From contig JALQUQ010000013.1 in NCBI GenBank assembly GCA_023263735.1, positions 1 to 17,623 of the forward strand: a stretch of 17,623 bases of DNA, in the 5' to 3' direction. The notes beneath the pieces are model-generated. The model had not been told where the DNA came from, ran no database searches, and saw nothing but the letters and a program-made list of their open reading frames with translations. Positions 1 through 7,265 of the stretch are shown one piece after another. Numbering within the stretch: position 1 is the stretch's first letter; every line of letters begins with the position of its first letter. The stretch comes from Paracoccaceae bacterium (GTDB lineage Bacteria > Pseudomonadota > Alphaproteobacteria > Rhodobacterales > Rhodobacteraceae). The translations under genes were made by a program, and so were the position numbers.

Positions 1-542
1 AATTCGTGAAAATCGTTGTCCTGCAACAGCTTGATATGGTCGAGCCCGGATTCGACCATCGCATCCTGGCAGGGTTCGCCGTATTTCTCCAGCAAATGCT
101 TTTCCAGACTGCCCGCGTTGACACCGATGCGGATCGAACAGCCGTGATCCTTGGCCGCGCGCACCACTTCGGCCACGCGCTTGGCGTCGCCAATGTTGCC
201 CGGATTGATCCGCAGGCAGGCAGCCCCCGCTTCGGCCGCCTCGATCGCGCGGCGATAGTGGAAATGGATGTCGGCCACGATCGGCACCGGGCTTTCGGCG
301 CAAATCTCTTTCAAGGCGCGGGTCGATTCTTCGTCCGGGGTCGAGACCCGCACGATATCGGCCCCGGCAATCGCCGCCCGCTGCACCTGTTCAATCGTCG
401 CTTTGACATCGGTGGTCAGCGTATTCGTCATCGTTTGCACGCTGATCGGCGCATCGCCCCCCACCAGCACCTTGCCCACCCGAATTTGGCGGGATTTCCG
501 GCGATCGATGTTGCGCCACGGACGAATGGGATTGTGCGACAT
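1..542 (-). CDS. ispG: 4-hydroxy-3-methylbut-2-enyl-diphosphate synthase (IspG/GcpE), 3' part beyond window
   Basis: Reading the minus strand from the ATG at 540-542 gives about 180 residues beginning [20 protein letters not shown], followed by the family-typical stretches [37 protein letters not shown] and [10 protein letters not shown]. This is the N-terminal TIM-barrel half of IspG, which reduces MEcPP to HMBPP in the non-mevalonate isoprenoid pathway in the cytoplasm. The C-terminal domain that carries the 4Fe-4S cysteines lies beyond the left edge; the family is usually about 370 residues. The gene follows the rodZ-like gene on the same strand after a 95-bp gap that contains a hairpin, an arrangement common in alphaproteobacteria. 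The Shine-Dalgarno signal is weak (an AGGGA about 12 bases upstream). Identity is confident; only the length is incomplete. Confidence 0.95.
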   Translation of the reverse strand, partial: MSHNPIRPWRNIDRRKSRQIRVGKVLVGGDAPISVQTMTNTLTTDVKATIEQVQRAAIAGADIVRVSTPDEESTRALKEICAESPVPIVADIHFHYRRAIEAAEAGAACLRINPGNIGDAKRVAEVVRAAKDHGCSIRIGVNAGSLEKHLLEKYGEPCQDAMVESGLDHIKLLQDNDFHE

Positions 543-586
543 GGGGAGGGTCCCTGAACCAGTTTCACCGCCTAGATAAAACGCGA

Positions 587-613
587 ACGCCCCACCCGCA
601 ATGGGAGGGGCGT
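587..613 (-). terminator. Intergenic hairpin between the rodZ-like gene and ispG, possible terminator or attenuator
   Basis: ACGCCCC at 587-593 pairs perfectly with GGGGCGT at 607-613. After an A.A mismatch the stem extends by CCC/GGG around a GCAAT loop. Read on the minus strand, the stem is followed after five bases by TTTTAT. It lies 25 bases past the stop of the rodZ-like gene, so it may end or attenuate that transcript before ispG. The T-run is short and displaced, so termination may be partial. Confidence 0.5.
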
Positions 614-637
614 CATTCCTGCGCAGGCGCCTAAGGT

Positions 638-1867
638 TTACTCGGAAACCGGGGCCTGAGTGGCCTCGGCCACCGCGACGACCTTGGCCAGATCGGGATC
701 GGCGTTCAGATCCGCCTCGGCATATTTGTCGGTCAAGGCTTCGGTCGACAGGGCCACGTTCTTGACAACGCTTGCCCCTTTGGCTGCCGGGCCATAGGTC
801 TTGCCATTCACGCCGAAATAGACCGAACCAGAGTTGCCCGCGCGCAGAACCGGCGGCTCTTCCAGCATCGGAACGGCCCAACGTTCGCCCGCATCCAGAA
901 TTTTCTCGAACAACACGGTACCTTCGGCCGATTGCACGCGCACCCATGCCGGGCGAACGGCGATCAGTTCCACACCGGGCTGCGCCTCGGCCACGACTTG
1001 CACGCCATCCGTCGCCTCGGCCACGGCCGCGGCAATCGCGTCTGTCTGCGTCTCGGCCGGAGCGATGCCCGCCAAGGCACCGTTTTCGCGCGGGTTGATC
1101 GCGGCAATCGGGCCATCGCGCGCGGTCAGCACGGGCACATCCAGCGCCTCGGGACGATAAAGCCGGTCAAGCCCCTCATTCGGGCGCACCGGATCGGCCC
1201 CCGCCAAGGTTGCCCCACCCTCGGCATCGACCGGAGCCGAGCGAACCAAGGGCGCGGCCCCGTTCACATTGCCCAGCGGATCGATTTCCGCCACCACGGT
1301 CGGCGCCTGATCAACCGGCGCCAATTGCACGCGCTGCACCTCTTGCAACACCGACCAACCGCCGTAACCGATGGCCCCGATCAGCGCGATCAGCACCGCC
1401 ACCGACCCAACGGCACCGGGTTCGATGCGCGAAAACAGGCTTTCCGTCCGCGGGATAAAGGTCGCGTTCGGGTTGGCCAAAGGCTCACGAAACTCTTGTC
1501 TGGGGCGATTGCGGGTTGCGCTGATGGTGGCATTTGACGCCGCCGCGCTCATCCCATGGGCCACTTCGAACCCGGCTTCGCGGCAAAACCGCTGAAACGC
1601 GTGATCGGGGTCCATCCCCAGATAGCGGGCATAAGACCGCACATAGCCGGCCACGAACCCTTGGGATTCAAAGGCCGAAACATCGGCGTTTTCGATTGCT
1701 GCAATATAGGCGGCCTTGATCTTCAGCTCACGCTGAACATCAAGAAGCGACTTGCCCAAAGTCGCCCGTTCGCCGCGCATAAGATCGCCAAGGCGCAAAT
1801 CGTAGTCGTCAAAACCTTTCGGTTTTTCCTCCTCGACCGCCGAGGGCTTTGCCCTCCATCCGATCAT
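638..1867 (-). CDS. RodZ-like helix-turn-helix membrane protein with C-terminal DUF4115 domain
   Basis: The 409-residue protein has the layout of RodZ, the bitopic membrane protein that links MreB to the cell-elongation machinery. Residues about 24-98 form a Cro/C1-like HTH domain ([20 protein letters not shown], then [19 protein letters not shown] and the RodZ-typical [18 protein letters not shown]). A single hydrophobic helix at about 151-172 crosses the membrane. A long Ala/Pro/Asp-rich periplasmic linker follows. The end (about 300-385) matches the DUF4115 domain ([32 protein letters not shown]). It lies upstream of ispG on the same strand. In Rhodobacterales such proteins are often labelled only as helix-turn-helix or DUF4115 proteins, so no symbol is given. 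The start at 1867 puts a GGCAGG-like site just upstream; the next Met is at residue 30. Confidence 0.85.
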   Translation of the reverse strand: MIGWRAKPSAVEEEKPKGFDDYDLRLGDLMRGERATLGKSLLDVQRELKIKAAYIAAIENADVSAFESQGFVAGYVRSYARYLGMDPDHAFQRFCREAGFEVAHGMSAAASNATISATRNRPRQEFREPLANPNATFIPRTESLFSRIEPGAVGSVAVLIALIGAIGYGGWSVLQEVQRVQLAPVDQAPTVVAEIDPLGNVNGAAPLVRSAPVDAEGGATLAGADPVRPNEGLDRLYRPEALDVPVLTARDGPIAAINPRENGALAGIAPAETQTDAIAAAVAEATDGVQVVAEAQPGVELIAVRPAWVRVQSAEGTVLFEKILDAGERWAVPMLEEPPVLRAGNSGSVYFGVNGKTYGPAAKGASVVKNVALSTEALTDKYAEADLNADPDLAKVVAVAEATQAPVSE

Positions 1868-1985
1868 GCCGCCTGCCCCATCGTTTCCCGTGTCCCCAAC
1901 GCCGCCCTCACGGGCGACTCACATTCGTTTGATTTGGGGAGGAAGCTAACACAGCTCCCGACCGTTTGCACATGCAGAAGCGCGG

Positions 1986-3215
1986 TCAGGCCGACATCTC
2001 GGCACGATTCAGCGCACAGTGCCGCCACAGCTCGTCCATGGCATGCACCAACCCATCGATTTCCTTGGGATCATGCACCGGAGAGGGCGTAAACCGCAGC
2101 CGTTCGGTGCCGCGCGGGACCGTCGGGAAATTGATCGGCTGCACATAGACGCCGAATCGTTCCAGCAACATGTCGGACAGCATTTTGCAATGGATGGGGT
2201 CACCCACATGCACCGGCACAATATGCGACCCGTGATCGATGATCGGCAGGCCCATACCCTTGAGACGGGATTTCAAAATGCGGGCGTGCAACTGCTGCTT
2301 GTCGCGCAGCATCTGCCCCTCGGCCGTTTTCAGGAATTTGACACTGGCCGCAGCCCCCGCAGCAACGGCGGGCGGCAAAGAGGTCGTGAAAATGAAGCCC
2401 GGCGCATAGGACCGAACCGCATCGACCATCTTTGCACTTGCAGCAATATAGCCCCCGAAAACGCCAAAGGCTTTGCCCAAGGTGGCGTTGATGATGTCAA
2501 TCCGGTGCATCTGGCCATCGCGTTCGGCCACCCCTGCCCCGCGCGCGCCATACATGCCAACGGCATGGACTTCGTCGATATAGGTCAGCGCCCCGACCTC
2601 TTCGGCCAGATCGCAGATTTCGCGGATCGGGCCAAAATCGCCATCCATCGAATAGATCGATTCAAAGGCGATCATCTTGGGCGCCGCCGGATCATCGGCC
2701 GCGATCAATTCACGCAGATGCGCCACGTCGTTGTGGCGGAAAATCCGCTTGGGCCCATTGCCGCGCCGCACTCCTTCGATCATCGAGGCATGGTTCAACG
2801 CGTCGGAATAGATGATCAGCCCCGGGAAAATGGTGCGCAGGGTCGAAAGCGTGGCATCATTGGCGATATAGGCAGAGGAAAAGACCAAAGCGGCCTCTTT
2901 GCCATGCAGATCGGCCAGTTCCGCCTCAAGCCGCTTGTGATACACCGTGGTGCCCGAGATGTTGCGCGTGCCGCCCGACCCGGCCCCGGTCGAATCCAGC
3001 GCCTCGTGCATTGCCCCCAACACCACCGGGTGCTGGCCCATGCCCAGATAATCGTTGCCGCACCAAACGGTGATGTCTTTTTGCGACCCGTCCGGTTTGG
3101 TCCAGACGGCATGCGGAAACTGATCCTTGCGGCGTTCGATATTGATGAACGTGCGATAGCGCCCCTCGTCGTGCAGGCGTTGCAAGGCAGTGTCGAGGGC
3201 GGCTTCATAGTTCAT
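1986..3215 (-). CDS. hemA: 5-aminolevulinate synthase (ALAS)
   Basis: This 409-residue PLP enzyme condenses glycine and succinyl-CoA to 5-aminolevulinate, the first step of heme and bacteriochlorophyll synthesis by the Shemin pathway of alphaproteobacteria. It is nearly collinear with Rhodobacter capsulatus HemA. Visible landmarks are [14 protein letters not shown] (about 50-63), [14 protein letters not shown] (77-90), the PLP-stacking/Asp region [12 protein letters not shown] (212-223) and the Schiff-base lysine K248 in [13 protein letters not shown]. The C-terminus carries the conserved [14 protein letters not shown]. The ATG at 3213-3215 is chosen over one six codons upstream because GGAGA lies seven bases before it and [11 protein letters not shown] aligns with family N-termini. 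A near-consensus FNR-type box lies about 100 bp upstream. Codon use matches its neighbours. Confidence 0.97.
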   Translation of the reverse strand: MNYEAALDTALQRLHDEGRYRTFINIERRKDQFPHAVWTKPDGSQKDITVWCGNDYLGMGQHPVVLGAMHEALDSTGAGSGGTRNISGTTVYHKRLEAELADLHGKEAALVFSSAYIANDATLSTLRTIFPGLIIYSDALNHASMIEGVRRGNGPKRIFRHNDVAHLRELIAADDPAAPKMIAFESIYSMDGDFGPIREICDLAEEVGALTYIDEVHAVGMYGARGAGVAERDGQMHRIDIINATLGKAFGVFGGYIAASAKMVDAVRSYAPGFIFTTSLPPAVAAGAAASVKFLKTAEGQMLRDKQQLHARILKSRLKGMGLPIIDHGSHIVPVHVGDPIHCKMLSDMLLERFGVYVQPINFPTVPRGTERLRFTPSPVHDPKEIDGLVHAMDELWRHCALNRAEMSA

Positions 3216-3314
3216 CAGGCTTCTCCGTGGCACTTCGGCTGCGGTTTTCTAAAGGACCGCGAGGCCAAAAGATGTATCTGGCGGAACTCTTCTCATACCC
3301 TTGGACACGCGACC

Positions 3315-3328
3315 TTGATTTGAGTCAA
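3315..3328 (-). promoter_or_regulatory. FNR/FnrL-type binding site upstream of hemA
   Basis: TTGATTTGAGTCAA matches the FNR consensus TTGAT-N4-ATCAA at 9 of 10 defined positions (G instead of A at the first base of the right half-site). Its centre is about 106 bp upstream of the hemA ATG, in the 166-bp gap between hemA and the secreted-protein gene. FnrL control of hemA is known in Rhodobacter sphaeroides, which makes oxygen-responsive regulation plausible. No convincing -10/-35 pair could be fixed, so the promoter class is open. Confidence 0.6.
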
Positions 3329-3381
3329 GACAATGCGCCCCGGATCGGACAATTTGCCGCCCCGTGAAATGGGCTGGAAAA

Positions 3382-3807
3382 TCAGGGGTTCGGGCCGACT
3401 TCCAACACAACGACGCAAGGATCACCGCCGGATTTCGCCTTGTCACAGGCCTCCAGCACCTTGGCTCTGGCGTCTTCGGCGCTGGCCAGTTCGGCCATGG
3501 CGATGGCCGAGGCAACCGGCTGACCGTCACGAATGAAGCCGTCGGCCGGGGCGATGGCAATGGCGGCAAACCCGTTGTTCGAGGGCACGAACAGCGACAG
3601 CGCCTGTTCATTGGTCGCAACCAGGCGCAGGGTTTGCACCTCTTGCTCGTTCAGGAAATCGGGCAGCGTCAGCGTGATCTGCGACCCACCCAGAACCGTG
3701 GTTTCGGTCGCCAGTTCCGCCCGTGCCCGATCGGCCAGGCCAAAGCCCCCCGACACCACGGTCAGGGCCGAAATCAGGGCAACAACCCGGACGATTCCTT
3801 TATCCAT
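3382..3807 (-). CDS. Small secreted protein of unknown function, upstream of hemA
   Basis: A 141-residue protein starting at the ATG at 3805-3807, which has AGAGG six to seven bases upstream. Residues 1-30 look like a Sec signal peptide: a Lys near the start, a hydrophobic stretch (about 5-24) and a likely cleavage after ADRARA. The mature part has no domain I recognise. It contains ITLTLPDFLNEQEVQTLRLV, SLFVPSNNGFAAIAIAPADG and a C-terminal pair of cysteines (C121 and C131, the latter in GGDPCVVVLEVGP) that could form a disulfide in the periplasm. It sits 166 bp upstream of hemA on the same strand, and divergent from the chimeric ORF at 3963. The longer possible start at 3879 is rejected because it would bury the signal peptide. 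Function unknown. Confidence 0.75.
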   Translation of the reverse strand: MDKGIVRVVALISALTVVSGGFGLADRARAELATETTVLGGSQITLTLPDFLNEQEVQTLRLVATNEQALSLFVPSNNGFAAIAIAPADGFIRDGQPVASAIAMAELASAEDARAKVLEACDKAKSGGDPCVVVLEVGPNP

Positions 3808-3962
3808 TTGTGAACCTCTGGTTACAAAGCTTCTCGGCGCCCAGATAGCCCATGCCGGGGCCTCTGGACAGGGGGGCATCTCCTGTTACGTTCCACATTA
3901 GATCACAATCGAAAGAGTCGGCCAATTCTTGCTGACCTCTGTGCAAGACGGAGCATTCGCCC

Positions 3963-4775
3963 ATGAGCCTTGATGCTGTGCTGTCCCAAGTTGACAGCGA
4001 CCTCCCCCACGCGTTGGACCGCCTGATCGATCTTTTGCGGATTCCCTCGATCTCGACCGACCGCGCGTTCAAGGCCGACTGTGCCCGCGCCGCCGATTGG
4101 CTGGTCAAAGATCTGACATCGCTGGGCTTTACAGCCTCAAGCCGCCCAACCCCCGGTCATCCGATGGTGGTGGCCCATGGCGGCGAGGGGGGGCCGCATC
4201 TGCTGTTTTACGGCCATTACGATGTGCAACCGGTGGACCCGCTGACGCTGTGCGACGGTGTCGAAAAGCCCAAGGGCTTCCTGACCCACGGGCGCGTGGA
4301 CAACGAAATCTGGACCTGGGGCAATCTGGGCTATGTCGCGACCGGCGCGGATGGCGATTTTCTGGCCAGCACTCCGGCGGATGCGATTGTCGATCTGGTC
4401 TATGCGCTGGATGCGGCCTATCGCGCCAATGCGACCTTTGTCATGAATTCCAAAACCGCGGGTGCGGCGCGCAAGATGAAGGACGCCGATGGCCGCTTCC
4501 TTTGGTCGGATGGTCTGGCGGCGGGCGAGCCTGCGCGTCTGATGGGCTATCCGGTTCTGATTGCCGAAGATATGCCCGACATCGCCAACAATGCCTTTGC
4601 CGTGGCCTTTGGCGATTTTTCCTCGGCCTATACCATTGCGGAACGCCCCGATATGCGCGTTTTGCGTGACCCCTTCAGCGCCAAACCGCATGTGCTTTTC
4701 TATGCGTCCAAGCGTGTGGGCGGCGATGTGTCTGACTTTGCTGCGGTCAAACTGCTGAAGTTCGCAGTGTCGTAA
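3963..4775 (+). pseudogene. Chimeric ORF: N-terminus of M20 dipeptidase fused in frame to C-terminus of GTA major capsid protein (gp5)
   Basis: This 270-codon ORF is made of two unrelated pieces. Residues 1-96 are the N-terminus of an M20-family metallodipeptidase (LLRIPSISTD, ARAADWLVKDLTSLGFTA, LLFYGHYDVQPVDPL), with the first metal ligand H85 and the catalytic-type D87. The rest of that family (normally about 450-470 residues), including its remaining metal ligands and dimerisation domain, is missing. From about residue 98 the protein is the C-terminal half of the Rhodobacterales GTA major capsid protein, HK97 fold: DGVEKPKGFL, NLGYVATGADGDF, RANATFVMNSKT, MKDADGRFLWSD, EDMPDIANNAF, AFGDFSSAYTIAERPDMRVLRDPF and the terminal KRVGGDVSDFAAVKLLKF. 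Capsid proteins of GTAs are about 400 residues. The peptidase start keeps a GGAG nine bases upstream, so the fusion may be translated. It is unlikely to work either as a peptidase or as a capsid subunit. Confidence 0.9.
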
Positions 4776-4787
4776 CACCGGCTGGCG

Positions 4788-4803
4788 CGGGGGGAGACCC
4801 CCG
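4788..4803 (+). other. GC hairpin with GAGA loop after the capsid remnant
   Basis: CGGGGG (4788-4793) pairs with CCCCCG (4798-4803) around a GAGA tetraloop of the stable GNRA type. It starts 12 bases past the TAA of the capsid remnant. No T-run follows, so it is more likely an RNA-stability or attenuation element than a simple terminator. Seen directly in the sequence; its role is inferred. Confidence 0.4.
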
Positions 4804-4856
4804 AACCACGGGCGCGCGCCGAATTTGCGCTGTCTAGCTGCTCCCCCCTCCGTCCG

Positions 4857-4880
4857 ATCGGCGCGGGGCGCGCGCCCGAT
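4857..4880 (+). other. Second GC hairpin ahead of gp6
   Basis: ATCGGCGCG at 4857-4865 can pair with CGCGCCCGAT at 4871-4880 with one bulged base, leaving a short GC-rich loop. It ends 24 bases before the gp6 Shine-Dalgarno. With the hairpin at 4788 it makes the 140-bp capsid-gp6 gap the most structured intergenic stretch of the cluster. No promoter sequence was recognised in this gap. Confidence 0.35.
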
Positions 4881-4915
4881 TTCCTGTTGCAAAGTGGGGT
4901 TTTCGGAGACTGGTC

Positions 4916-5518
4916 ATGATGTTGACGGAACAGTCCGCCGTTTCCGGTGCGATCTTGCCGGTACAGGCGATGAAGGATCATCTGCGTCTGGGCACCGGCT
5001 TTGCCGATGATGGATTGCAGGATGCGTTGATCGAGGCGCATGTGCGGGCGGCGATGGCGGTGATCGAGGCGCGGACGGGCAAGTGCCTGTTGCAACGCCG
5101 GTTTTTGCTGCGATTGGCGGCGTGGAGAGACCACGGGGCCGGACAATCGCTGCCTTTGGCCCCGATTGTGGCGATCCATGGGGTGACTTTGGTGGATGCG
5201 ACGGGGGCGGAAACGCCGGTCGCCCCCGAGCGCTATCGGTTGGTGCCCGATGCGGCGCGCCCGGTCTTGGCGGGGCTGGGCGGGGGCTTGCCGCAGATCC
5301 CGGCGCTGGGTGAGGCGCGGGTGGAGTTCGATGCGGGTTTTGGTGCCGGATGGTCGGCGGTTCCGCCCGATCTGGCGCAGGCGGTGATGTTGCTTGCGGC
5401 CGAGTTTTATGAGCGGCGTCATGAGGGCGGCGAGCGGGTGCCGGGGCTGCCGATGACGGTGCAGGCGCTGATCGATCCGTGGCGGACGGTGCGGGTTTTG
5501 CGCGGGGTCAGCCTATGA
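4916..5518 (+). CDS. GTA head-tail connector / adaptor protein (RcGTA gp6-like)
   Basis: A 200-residue protein matching in size and place the RcGTA gp6 adaptor (Rcc01688; the phiE125 gp8-like head-tail connector family), which forms the ring below the portal. The N-terminal part is helical (KDHLRLGTGFADDGLQDALIEAHVRAA), as in gp6-type connectors that begin with a short helical 'LKxHLR' segment. The C-terminus has PPDLAQAVMLLAAEFYERRHE. It starts at the first of two adjacent ATGs with GGAG seven bases upstream, and its stop overlaps the next gene (ATGA). It follows the capsid remnant by 140 bp, as gp6 follows gp5 in intact clusters. Without a portal and a full capsid in this locus its normal partners are absent. 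Confidence 0.88.
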   Translation: MMLTEQSAVSGAILPVQAMKDHLRLGTGFADDGLQDALIEAHVRAAMAVIEARTGKCLLQRRFLLRLAAWRDHGAGQSLPLAPIVAIHGVTLVDATGAETPVAPERYRLVPDAARPVLAGLGGGLPQIPALGEARVEFDAGFGAGWSAVPPDLAQAVMLLAAEFYERRHEGGERVPGLPMTVQALIDPWRTVRVLRGVSL

Positions 5519-5853
5519 AACCGGTGCAATTGAGCCGCCGTCTGGTTCTGGAAGAGATGGCCGAAGGGTCGGATGGCGCGGGCGGGATCGTGCAAAGCTG
5601 GCAGGCGCTGGGCATGGTTTGGGCCGAGGTGACGGCGGGCGCGGGCCGGGACTTCGGCGCGGAAGAGGTGGTGCTGGCCCGCGTCGGCTATCGGATCACC
5701 GTGCGCGGGGCCGAAATTGGCACGCCCCGCAGGCCGCGGGCGGGGCAACGCTTTCGCGACGGGGCGCGGGTGTTTGCCATTCTGGCGGTCGCCGAGCGGG
5801 ACGCAGCGGCGCAGTATCTGACGTGCTTTTGCCGCGAGGAGGAGCCAAGATGA
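5515..5853 (+). CDS. GTA head-tail joining protein / stopper (RcGTA gp7-like)
   Basis: The 112-residue protein equals the RcGTA gp7 stopper (Rcc01689) in length and belongs to the phage head-tail adaptor family (SPP1 gp16-like). In intact particles it forms the ring that closes the head exit beneath the adaptor. Family-type features are LSRRLVLEEMAEGSDGAGG, WQALGMVWAEV and, near the end, FRDGARVFAILAVAERDA, the small beta-barrel expected for stoppers. The ATG overlaps the stop of gp6 by four bases (ATGA), so translation is probably coupled. It ends in another ATGA overlap with gp8. Nothing suggests damage. Confidence 0.88.
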   Translation: MKPVQLSRRLVLEEMAEGSDGAGGIVQSWQALGMVWAEVTAGAGRDFGAEEVVLARVGYRITVRGAEIGTPRRPRAGQRFRDGARVFAILAVAERDAAAQYLTCFCREEEPR

Positions 5854-6248
5854 GCTATTCCGGTGCTGCGGCCCTGCAATCGGCGCTTTTCGCGGCTCTT
5901 TCGGCGGCGCCCGCCTTGGCGGGGGTGTCGATCCTTGACGCCATTCCGGCGGGGGGCGGGGGCGGAACTTTTGTCTTGCTGGGGCCGGAAGAGGTGACGG
6001 ACGCCTCGGATAAATCGGGTCTGGGGGCAGATCATCGGGTGGTGATCAGCGTGATCAGCGATGCGCGCGGCTTTCTGGAGGCCAAAGAGATCGCCGCAGA
6101 TATTTCGGACGCTTTGGTCGATGCAACACCCCCGATCAGCCGGGGACGGATCGTGAGCATCGGGTTTGTCAAGGCGGTGGCCAAGCGGCTGAAGGATGGC
6201 GATGTGCGCCGGATCGATCTGACCTTTCGCGTCAGACTTGATCTGTAA
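5850..6248 (+). CDS. GTA tail terminator protein (RcGTA gp8-like, DUF3168)
   Basis: A 132-residue member of the DUF3168 family. RcGTA gp8 (Rcc01690) caps the head-proximal end of the tail tube and fixes tail length during assembly. The N-terminus SGAAALQSALFAALSAAPAL and the conserved core around DHRVVISVISDARGFLEAKEIA, ending in RIDLTFRVRLDL, are typical of this family. The ATG overlaps the gp7 stop (ATGA), with a GAGGAGGAG purine run just upstream as a strong Shine-Dalgarno. Full length with no frameshift. Confidence 0.88.
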   Translation: MSYSGAAALQSALFAALSAAPALAGVSILDAIPAGGGGGTFVLLGPEEVTDASDKSGLGADHRVVISVISDARGFLEAKEIAADISDALVDATPPISRGRIVSIGFVKAVAKRLKDGDVRRIDLTFRVRLDL

Positions 6249-6280
6249 ACATCTGAAAATCAATATTTCTGGAGAATGAC

Positions 6281-6694
6281 ATGGCTGTTCAGAATGGCAA
6301 GGATCTGCTGTTGAAGCTGGATCTGACCGGGGTTGGTCAATTTGAGACGGTGGCGGGGCTGCGGGCGACCCGGATCAGCTTTAACGCTGAAACGGTGGAT
6401 GTCACCAGTTTGGAAAGCGCGGGCGGCTGGCGCGAATTGCTGGCCGGGGCGGGCGTGAAATCGGCGTCGATTTCGGGGTCGGGGGTGTTTCGCGACGCCA
6501 ATACCGACGAACGGGCCCGCCAGATCTTCTTTGATGGGGAAATGCCGAACTGGCAGGTGATCATCCCCGATTTTGGCGTGGTGGAGGGGCGGTTTCAGAT
6601 CACCTCGATCGAATATGCGGGCAGCCATAATGGCGAGGCGACCTATGAGCTGTCGCTGGCGTCGGCGGGCGCGCTGACCTTTACGGCGCTGTGA
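6281..6694 (+). CDS. GTA major tail tube protein (RcGTA gp9-like)
   Basis: At 137 residues it matches RcGTA gp9 (Rcc01691), the subunit that stacks as hexamers to build the flexible tail tube; it belongs to the TP901-1-like major tail protein family. Characteristic segments are the start AVQNGKDLLLKLDLTG, then TRISFNAETVDVTSLESAGGWRELL, FRDANTDERARQIFFDGEMPNWQVIIPDFG and GEATYELSLASAGALTFTAL. A clear GGAG lies before the ATG, and the 32-bp gap before it is the longest between gp6 and gp15, fitting a gene that needs strong independent initiation for a high-copy product. The stop shares a base with the next start (TGATG). Confidence 0.92.
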   Translation: MAVQNGKDLLLKLDLTGVGQFETVAGLRATRISFNAETVDVTSLESAGGWRELLAGAGVKSASISGSGVFRDANTDERARQIFFDGEMPNWQVIIPDFGVVEGRFQITSIEYAGSHNGEATYELSLASAGALTFTAL

Positions 6695-7014
6695 TGGCGA
6701 ATCCTTGGGCCGGAGAGGTTGCGGTGACCCTGAACGGCAAACCGCATGTTGCCAAATTGACCTTGGGTGCCTTGGCCGAATTGGAGGAGGCTTTGGGCAG
6801 CCAATCCCTGTTTGATCTGGTGCAAAGGTTTGAAACCGGGGCGTTTTCGGCGCGCGATGTTTTGGCGCTTTTGCTGGCGGGGTTGCGGGGCGGGGGGTGG
6901 CAGGGGTCGATGGATGACCTGCGCCGCGTCGAGATCGGCGGCGGCCCGGTCGGGGCTGCACGGGCGGCGGCCGAAGTGTTGGCCCGCGCCTTTTCCATGC
7001 CCGAGCGACCGTGA
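6694..7014 (+). CDS. GTA gp10-like tail assembly chaperone family protein
   Basis: A 106-residue protein (MANPWAGEVAVTLNGKPHVA, then LTLGALAELEEALGSQSLF) of the GTA gp10 family, which resembles the tail assembly chaperones of siphophages. These bind the tape measure during tail assembly and are not found in the mature particle. It lies between the tail tube and tape measure genes, where lambda has G/GT. The start is taken at the ATG at 6694, which shares one base with the gp9 stop; a GTG directly before it (6691) would add one residue. No slippery heptamer was recognised at its 3' end, so a lambda-style frameshift product is not supported. Confidence 0.82.
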   Translation: MANPWAGEVAVTLNGKPHVAKLTLGALAELEEALGSQSLFDLVQRFETGAFSARDVLALLLAGLRGGGWQGSMDDLRRVEIGGGPVGAARAAAEVLARAFSMPERP

Positions 7015-7265
7015 TGGCGCCTGATCTGAAAGGGCTGGACTGGCCTGGCCTGATGCGGGTCGGGTTTCATGATCTGCGGTTGTCGCCGGCTGCGTTCTGG
7101 GCGCTGACGCCGTTGGAATTGAGCATCCTGTTGGGGGCCGAGGCCAAGGCCAAGCCCCTGACGCGCGCGCGGCTGGATGAATTGGCCGCGGCCTTTCCCG
7201 ATATCATAAAGGAGCGAAACGATGAGCCGGGTCGAGGATCTGCAGGAACAAACCAGCGCGCTTGA
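7014..7265 (+). CDS. Small phage tail assembly chaperone-like protein (RcGTA gp10.1 type)
   Basis: An 83-residue protein containing WPGLMRVGFHDLRLSPAAFW, ALTPLELSILLGAEA, LTRARLDELAAAFPD, the pattern of the small GTA/phage proteins (TIGR02216/Phage_TAC_6 type) between gp10 and the tape measure. They are thought to act as the second tail assembly chaperone. The ATG at 7014 shares a base with the gp10 stop. Relatives are, from memory, about 60-70 residues and end soon after FPD. Here the frame continues for about 20 more residues (KERNDEPGRGSAGTNQRA) and overlaps the start of gp11 by 44 bases, probably a lost ancestral stop. Confidence 0.75.
   Translation: MAPDLKGLDWPGLMRVGFHDLRLSPAAFWALTPLELSILLGAEAKAKPLTRARLDELAAAFPDIIKERNDEPGRGSAGTNQRA

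Noticed and set aside
6..557. 183-codon plus-strand frame at the left edge
   Set aside because: It is the mirror of ispG, which translates convincingly from the minus strand.
1868..1985. Gap between hemA and the rodZ-like gene
   Set aside because: 118 bp holding only a short weak stem and no small ORF, strong terminator or recognisable operator.
2019..3323. 434-codon plus-strand frame opposite hemA
   Set aside because: Exact antisense of hemA, with composition typical of a mirror frame and no family resemblance.
4137..5422. Minus-strand frames of 240-251 codons over the capsid remnant and gp6
   Set aside because: Arg/His/Gln-rich mirror frames of the coding strand, without plausible starts or motifs.
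6990..7030. Lambda G/GT-style programmed frameshift between gp10 and gp10.1
   Set aside because: No slippery heptamer was seen near the gp10 stop. The TGATG overlap explains coupling without frameshifting.
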